Positions 60,966-64,000 of a stretch of 64,000 nt of DNA are shown one piece after another; positions within the stretch are counted from its first letter, which is position 1, and every line of letters starts with the position of its first letter. The notes below the pieces were generated by a model. It did not search any database. It saw only the letters and a list, made by a program, of their open reading frames with translations, and had not been told where the DNA came from. This DNA comes from Gymnogyps californianus (Eukaryota; Chordata; Aves; Accipitriformes; Cathartidae): contig NC_059487.1 in assembly GCF_018139145.2 (NCBI RefSeq), positions 5,539,792 to 5,603,791 on the forward strand, written 5' to 3'. A program made the position numbers and the translations under genes.

Positions 60966-63900
60966 CCTGCCTTTTTGTGCGGAGAAAGAAGTGCAACTCT
61001 TCAGTGGCACCCTCTGCAGTTTGCTCGGGGCCTCGCTGCACCCTGAGGAGGGGAAGGGGGTGTCTTCGAGACGCAATGGCAACATTTCACCCTCTTCTAT
61101 AACATTCCACGAGGGCGTCTTTGGCAGGGAGGTAAGCAGAGAGCAGAAACATTCTCCTTCTAGTTATTTCCTTCAGCCTTAGCTCCATCGTACCATGAAC
61201 GAGTCAATCCAAACTTGTTTTCAAGAGAATTTGTCTCTTTCTCATAATTTCCAAACTCTGCAGTCTCATCATAGCCACCTCTCTAATACACGCTCTTGTT
61301 ATTAAAAATTGTAAAAATTGTTTCTAGCAGAAACACCTGATCCAGAAGCACAAAATCCCCTGTTCGAGCCTTGCTAGGACCAGCTTTCCTCCTGTGCTTG
61401 GCTGAGTCCTGCTTCCCACTTGCACCGTGGCATGTTGAATTCAGTATCTGAGCCCCTTTAGGAGCATTTAGCTAATAAGCGGCACCAAAACCTTTCTGAG
61501 TGATCAGAAGTCACCTTTTGGGACTGAAGCAGCCAGTAGAAGCTGAAGAACTATAATTACTGCAGTCATATCTTGCAATGGCATTTCATGTCATTCAAAG
61601 GTTTTTCAAACACTTCAGACTCAGACCACATCTTACTAGAAAAAATTTCTCTCCTGCTTTTCTGCTTCTCTTATGAATACAGAGGCACTGCACAGATGTC
61701 TGGGTGGGAAAAGTGATCTTCCCAAGGGTTTTCGGTTTCCTTGGAAGGGATATAGAAAAGAGAGATGTCAGGGAGACAGGGAAAGTGTCCTGGACCTATG
61801 CCCAATGACACAAAGTCATGAGCAGCCAGGAGATCTTCCAGAAAAGGTCAGCATCCTTTTCTGGCCACAGTCTGTTGCCTGTTTTTCCAAGGCGCTCAGC
61901 AGGAGACTTTCGTGATGATCAGATCTTTAGATGGTCAAGAAGGAGGAACGGAAGATCTGGCCTCTGTTGGGCTTGAGGAAACCCACGACCATGCAAGCAT
62001 CTTTTCAGAAAGACCAGCATTGCTGCAGGTTCAATGGCTGCGGCACCAGAAGGGCTACTCACAGCAGAGCTGAGCGCGTCCCTTGGCCCTTGCAGGATCA
62101 GGGGGCTGTCGTTACAGCCCAGGAGTCCACAGGCGTGCTCCGACACCCGCTGGGACCCATACCCTTTCATTCAGACTGATTTGTAATTCCTTTTCATTGC
62201 ACAAGGTCCTGGATCAAAAAAACTGCTTATATATAGAAAATATCTGGAATTCCCTTTCCAGCATTTGCTGCATAAGGATTTAAATATAATCATAAAGCCT
62301 ATACTGTATATTCTTCTTTTTGCTCTTTGCACCTTTAGTCCCCATTAGGGATTTTATTTTGTTTCTGCTTTGACAGCCCCTGTATATATGTGTTTGTGGT
62401 TGTTGTGTACTGTTTCCTGATTTAATATCAGTGCAGTTACAGGAGAAGGATGCACCGTTAGCATTTTTTGCTCAAAGTATTTTTCAAGCTCCTTTTTGAT
62501 GTACTGGTCAGGTTTGCAGCTTCTGTGCTCTTGTTGATCAGAAAAGGAAGGATCACGTTTATTGCGCCCTTTGGGAATGAAGCTCTCTATTCACCTAAGG
62601 ATTCTTAGGTGAATCTTACTCACCTATTCCTACGCTAGCCCCTCCATAGAGATCCAGGTGCAGAAGAAAAGTGAGGAAGTATTTAGTAGAAAGCTGTTAT
62701 TCAGTGAAATTAAAGTCCTTTTGTGCATTTCTAAGAGATAAAGATGAGCCGAACTGGAAACAAGGTGGCTTCTGCAAGCCTCCACCTTCCTCCCCAAACA
62801 GTTTTAAGTCCTGAACCTGAGAAGGGAAAAGAAGAGAGACAAAGAAAGGGAATAATTCTGGGGGAATTAATGCTTTTGTTTGCTCTCCTTGTTAGCCTGA
62901 GGAACACTTATTCAGCTGTTACCCAGACAGGGGAAAGAAAAAGGCTCCTGATCTTTGTTTCTTTTACATATAAACAGATCCACAGCCTTGAATAGCCCCA
63001 GATCAGATGCTTTTAAAATCAGTCTCAGAGTGTAAATTATGCTGCGTTTGCCCAAACAAAATATTAGCTCATAGTGCAACTTGCCATTTTCTCTTTGGGA
63101 AATAAAACTGCGTTTTAGCATGTGTGTCTGTGTACTGCTGCGTGTTGTGAACACCTCCCAGCTTAAATCTCACTAGACCTCCAGGCCCTAGAAAAGCTGG
63201 AGATGTTTCCCATCATTGGCCGCTACAAGGATCCTATGGAGGGTCTAAGGGGAGCAGATCTAACGTGACCCGGCCAGGACATGGGGAGGGCTCACGAAGC
63301 TGATTGCTGTCCCTGGGGCAAGCTGCAGTTTCTCTGTAACTATTTTTTTGCTTCCAGAGCTTCTCTGCAGAATGGTTAAATTAATTTGTGCAGGAGAGCC
63401 GGCAGCACAGCGGTGCTACAAATTCTCACCCACTGTTTCCCAAGCTAAATGCTCTCCAGCCAAATTGGCTGGTTGCTGTACGGGTCATTCTGAGATCCCA
63501 TAAATAGTGACCACATCTCCTTGGCTGGAGAGAGGGCTCGCAGAAAAATGCAGCGAGGAGAGGGGCAGTGCGAGGTGAGCACAGGCTGCTGTGAGAATGA
63601 AAGGTGGCCAGGGAAGGTTGCTTCATTTCTGTGTCTATTTTAATGGCAACAATCCTATGGGGCACTTCAGATTTGCTACACCAAGGGAGATAATTTCTGC
63701 TTGTTTTCCTCGGATGGGATCAATTCCTCATATGTTAGTGGAGACAAAATGCACACCAAAATTTCGAGCATATACCCTGTAAGGCAGAGAAGAAACAGCT
63801 CCCGCAGCAATCAGTATATACCCATGCTATATCAGATTCATTTATCCCCCTTCTAGCCAGAGTCTTTAGCTAAACAGTAATACAGGTATTAATTAGGTTT

Positions 63901-64000
63901 TAAATATGTATATACATTAATACCCACCGTGGCTGAAAATTTAGGAAAAAAAATTTCTCTAATTGCGGTGAACTAATCTCCATATACCAATTAACTACCA
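60966..64000. other. Gene-free DNA beyond the CpG-rich domain
   Basis: No supported gene. GC content falls back to the level of the left side of the window. It contains one perfect 11-bp inverted repeat (62589-62614) and AT-rich DNA at the end of the window. Confidence 0.5.
62589..62614. repeat. Perfect 11-bp inverted repeat
   Basis: ATTCACCTAAG - GATT - CTTAGGTGAAT: both arms are perfectly complementary around a 4-base loop. A further CACCTA copy follows at 62620-62625. Confidence 0.9.

Noticed and set aside
60504..61085. 180-192-codon frames on opposite strands
   Set aside because: GC-driven; both contain homopolymer Phe or Lys translated from a poly-T/poly-A run.

Overview
The window is a vertebrate, almost certainly avian, gene-desert segment with one convincing protein-coding gene: the intronless bZIP transcription factor gene MAFB on the minus strand (CDS 54235-55170, 311 codons). 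The avian assignment is inference. It rests on the 311-residue MAFB with short histidine runs, only a few old CR1 LINE fragments in 64 kb, no young SINEs or LTR elements, poly-G and poly-A microsatellites, and a patchwork of dense CpG islands around the developmental gene. A turtle or crocodilian is less likely because their DNA carries more repeats.

Layout. Positions 1-48.1 kb lie 3' of MAFB. They are AT-rich and contain no recognisable gene, only old repeats (CR1 pieces near 15.3, 40.3 and 41.5 kb; MIR/CORE-SINE-like pieces near 14.3, 31.8, 38.9 and 46.5 kb; other ancient amniote-repeat traces), microsatellites, small perfect inverted repeats and AT-rich stretches that resemble conserved non-coding elements. 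Positions 48.2-50.7 and 51.7-52.1 kb are very GC- and CpG-rich and sit just downstream of the gene. From about 52.14 to 54.23 kb the DNA turns sharply AT-rich; I read this as the MAFB 3' UTR. It contains a degenerate tandem array of a CAAGCAGGCAAT...TTGTCC unit, some copies of which form hairpins. The CDS is followed on its 5' side by an AUG-free leader of about 0.7 kb, a TATA-like box and a CCAAT box inside a CpG island. Positions 56.1-64 kb are the upstream flank, with further CpG islands up to about 61 kb and then ordinary AT-rich DNA.

Function. MAFB is a large Maf factor that binds MARE elements as a dimer. It acts in hindbrain rhombomere 5/6 patterning, monocyte/macrophage and osteoclast differentiation, pancreatic islet cells and podocytes (established knowledge). 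Regulators with such varied expression are usually controlled by distant enhancers, so the gene-free DNA here probably holds cis-regulatory elements. By human synteny (inference) the left side of the window faces DHX35 and the right side faces TOP1.

Limits. Everything was read by eye. Repeat-family names, CpG-island edges, the transcription start and the polyadenylation site are estimates. Most long open frames outside MAFB start at GTG or TTG, have no recognisable homology, and are treated as chance.
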